Shown: positions 7,101 through 7,768 of the stretch, piece by piece
Numbering within the stretch: position 1 is the first letter of the stretch
How the letters are laid out: each line of letters starts with the position of its first letter
Assembly (NCBI GenBank): GCA_002308935.1
Contig: DBWN01000041.1
Coordinates: 9,470-17,237 of the forward strand
Reading direction: 5' to 3'
Length of the DNA: 7,768 nucleotides
Source of the DNA: Bacteroidales bacterium UBA1237
Lineage (GTDB): Bacteria > Bacteroidota > Bacteroidia > Bacteroidales > UBA932
Program-made: the position numbers and the translations under genes
The notes under the pieces: model-generated
Seen by the model: the letters and a program-made list of their open reading frames with translations, nothing else
Told to the model about the DNA's origin: nothing
Database searches by the model: none

Positions 7101-7768
7101 GTCCTTGGTGATCCCGAGCAGCTCTATGGTCCTGGCAATGCTGTTGCCGGTATCGTATCGACACGTCTTGGCGTCACAATCGCCCAGAGAGGCGGAATGC
7201 CTGCTCAGCAGGGACGTCCCGGTGCCGGTGGTCCCGGCGGTATGATGGGTGGATTCGGAATGGGAGGAGGCGGTGGCGCCCAGCCCGTCCTCTCCGCAAT
7301 GGGCAAGATCGGCAGTTGGAATCACGTCGTTGCCGTTTATCGTGACGGTGTCCCTTCATTGTACATAAATGGAGAACTCAAGGGTACAGGTCAGAAAGCC
7401 ACTGCAGCAGTACATCCTGCATACAAGGATGTGGCGATTGCGAACAACAACCTCTTCTATGAGGGAGACTTCGCTGATTATAAGGTGATTGATTCAGCAT
7501 GGAGCGAGTCTGACGTCAAGGCTGAATACTCCAAGGGTGCTCCCAATGCACCAACAGTGTTCGAGCCGGTTCAAGCCACTTCCAAGGGCTGGACAGTCTT
7601 TGAGAACGGTTCATATCAAATCGGTGGCAAAGCAGTCAATGTGAAAGGACTTCCTGCACCCAAGGATCTCTCCGCTTCAGGATGGACAGTATCCTTCCAG
7701 GAGAAGAGGGGAGCCCCCGCACAGATTACTCTCGACCGTCTTATGCCTCTGCAGAACCATCCCGATGA
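4152..7768 (+). CDS. GH106 alpha-L-rhamnosidase-like protein, secreted, 3'-truncated
   Basis: Open from ATG 4152 to the window end, 1205 codons plus two bases, with no stop. The start is supported by a Sec signal peptide (MKFKFFTMAALALGLSL, likely cut after ASA at residue 21). There is no Shine-Dalgarno sequence, only an A-rich leader. GH106 hallmarks: WTWWHWMNGNASKEGI and GVGGVQAF (about 38-72), HNSPGWSSTGG (110-120), WDAPQGDWTILRLGY (375-389), LIDSYEVG (443-450), YNEPY (523-527), GAESFTGW (580-587), NRY...H..SHQPN (613-625) and GSWFVVF (903-909). E448, E525 and E582 are conserved-looking candidate catalytic or calcium-site carboxylates; I cannot assign roles. A LamG-like domain spans about 918-1122. 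Typical GH106 C-terminal sequence then resumes (GWTVSF, RGAPAQITLDRLMPL). Family role: inverting release of terminal alpha-L-rhamnose from glycans such as rhamnogalacturonan. Two Gly-rich inserts are present. It probably has its own promoter, downstream of the GH3 terminator. Confidence 0.92.
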   Translation, partial: MKFKFFTMAALALGLSLSASAQSSLEANFLNPPSSAKPWTWWHWMNGNASKEGITADLEAMAAAGVGGVQAFNISIMDKGPVDYASKEWYDLMNHAMRECQRLGLEFDMHNSPGWSSTGGFWITPETSGKQVSWSLAYVKGGKKVDIMVPQPAKALGAYWDDILIAYPSTKDEALVEAFLAKATIDGKDVPVSDLSLASAKEYRFTGSVVLEFSAPVTAASLTGFLRNDMPEPSEAELQQIRQGFGRPNSGPAPQVSFSDDGKSWSNPVDISVLPGAMSYASFDAKTFKYAKIDAKATVILRGLQFSGASIDSGFLRNADYEMSAGGGGGFGMMGRGMQPAGPAAPKNNTGEYAIDPTKVIDISRYMDAQGHLVWDAPQGDWTILRLGYVPVDRHTKMGSTVGDGLEVDKLSKEALKFHFDWLYPQMMTELEKSASSHGAGMLIDSYEVGNLNWTPKMREEFRSRRGYDMIGYLPALVGKYVQNEDKTSRFMWDFRRTVADLFADNYAGYFAELLHQHGILLYNEPYNSSVFDEMQVGSRADIPMGEFWVRTHQDRQTLKMASSIAHVNGKRLNGNQIVGAESFTGWQPDAGWQNFPYSLKAQGDDAWTMGLNRYIFHRFSHQPNVNVAPGMSMGTIGFHFDRTNTWFEMGSQWLKYVARSQYLLQQGSIVADALYLVSQDVPGGSHSAWNPDLPFGYWGDQANAEMFLNAVQVDGSDLLSADRTVRYRMLLLQNVNGGRKMTIDVLRKIDSYVSGGGVVCGMAPTTTPNLSSDAELREFASLVQKLWGGIERGGVKQVGRGRVFATLNVKEALDAIGVVPDVEYSFAEDAPVNFIHRDIDGTQVYFLANHRRTAEDLTVTFRVNGLRPELWNADTGEIVKLDLYEVLPDGRVRVPIHFDPVGSWFVVFRDKAGSGIGSVSRNGQQIMTTALYPERKGGLYPDVKDNFTISVWIRPETDSGMPNNAGATSGSTWGGNANSYPYVLGDPEQLYGPGNAVAGIVSTRLGVTIAQRGGMPAQQGRPGAGGPGGMMGGFGMGGGGGAQPVLSAMGKIGSWNHVVAVYRDGVPSLYINGELKGTGQKATAAVHPAYKDVAIANNNLFYEGDFADYKVIDSAWSESDVKAEYSKGAPNAPTVFEPVQATSKGWTVFENGSYQIGGKAVNVKGLPAPKDLSASGWTVSFQEKRGAPAQITLDRLMPLQNHPD
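5124..5192 (+). other. First Gly/Met-rich insert in GH106
   Basis: This codes for residues 325-347: a run of glycines, then FGMMGRGMQPAGPAAPK. It sits between an N-terminal beta-rich segment and the conserved stretch leading to WDAPQGDWTILR, presumably an exposed loop before the catalytic barrel. It is in frame with good family sequence on both sides. Composition matches the inserts in GH2 and GH3: Gly, Met, Arg, then Pro/Ala. Confidence 0.75.
6903..7517 (+). other. LamG/concanavalin A-like domain inserted in GH106
   Basis: Residues about 918-1122 show a LamG_3-like pattern. FTISVWIRPET is the first strand pair, GSWNHVVAVYRDGVPSLYINGEL is the hallmark W-x-H-V-A-V-x-x-D-G...L-Y-x-N-G segment, and FADYKVIDSAWSESDVKAEY is the closing strand and helix. 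The domain follows the GSWFVVF strand and precedes the GWTVFENGSYQI and GWTVSF strands. It therefore interrupts the usual GH106 C-terminal beta region. Such folds often bind carbohydrate; binding here is inferred. From memory, some Bacteroidota GH106 proteins share this arrangement. Confidence 0.75.
7185..7292 (+). repeat. Second, longest Gly/Met-rich insert, within the LamG-like domain
   Basis: This codes for residues about 1012-1047, including RGGMPAQQGRPGAGGPGG followed by MMGGFGMGGGGGAQP. It separates a LamG strand (GIVSTRLGVTIA) from VLSAMGKIGSWNHVV, where related domains would normally have a short loop. GGM/GGF/MGG units recur irregularly, with Gly codons GGA, GGC and GGT mixed, so the repeat is at the protein level. 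It is an insert within an inserted domain. Confidence 0.75.

Noticed and set aside
1..7768. CRISPR array, tRNA, rRNA, insertion sequence or attachment site
   Set aside because: No regularly spaced direct repeats, no tRNA or rRNA signatures, no transposase or terminal inverted repeats were seen; coding density is accounted for by the three enzymes.

Overview
The window looks like part of a carbohydrate-degradation locus from a Bacteroidota genome, most likely a gut- or rumen-type Bacteroidales. The case for this rests on four things. Exported glycosidases of families GH2, GH3 and GH106 are clustered on one strand. One of them has a lipoprotein signal and another a Sec signal. The starts lack Shine-Dalgarno sequences and have A/T-rich leaders. 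A TAnnTTTG box, the Bacteroidota -7 promoter type, precedes the third gene. No SusC/SusD pair, regulator or mobile element lies in the window, so calling it a polysaccharide utilization locus is an inference.

Layout, all on the + strand. Positions 1-1818 hold the 3' two thirds or so of a GH2 beta-galactosidase-like enzyme whose 5' end is outside the window. After a 37-bp gap, 1856-3823 is a complete 655-aa GH3 beta-glucosidase/xylosidase-type lipoprotein. A strong intrinsic terminator follows at 3860-3891. Next is a roughly 260-bp A/T-richer leader with a candidate promoter and a perfect 6-bp inverted repeat. From 4152 to the window end runs a secreted GH106 alpha-L-rhamnosidase-like protein: 1205 codons are visible and the stop lies beyond the window. 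GH2 and GH3 probably share a transcript, while GH106 starts a new unit.

Functionally, the three enzymes suit exo-acting removal of terminal sugars from a rhamnose-containing plant or microbial glycan: GH106 taking rhamnose, GH2 galactose or a similar sugar, and GH3 beta-glucose or xylose. The actual substrate cannot be read from the sequence.

The most unusual signal is that all three unrelated folds carry low-complexity inserts rich in Gly, Met, Arg, Pro and Ala, four inserts in total, each in what appears to be a loop. Examples are MGGG, RGGM and GGFGMGGG patches. One sits between the two catalytic carboxylates of the GH2 barrel. Another is nested inside a LamG-like domain that is itself inserted in GH106. 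This looks like a shared, lineage-specific feature of the exported proteins rather than part of any of the enzyme folds.
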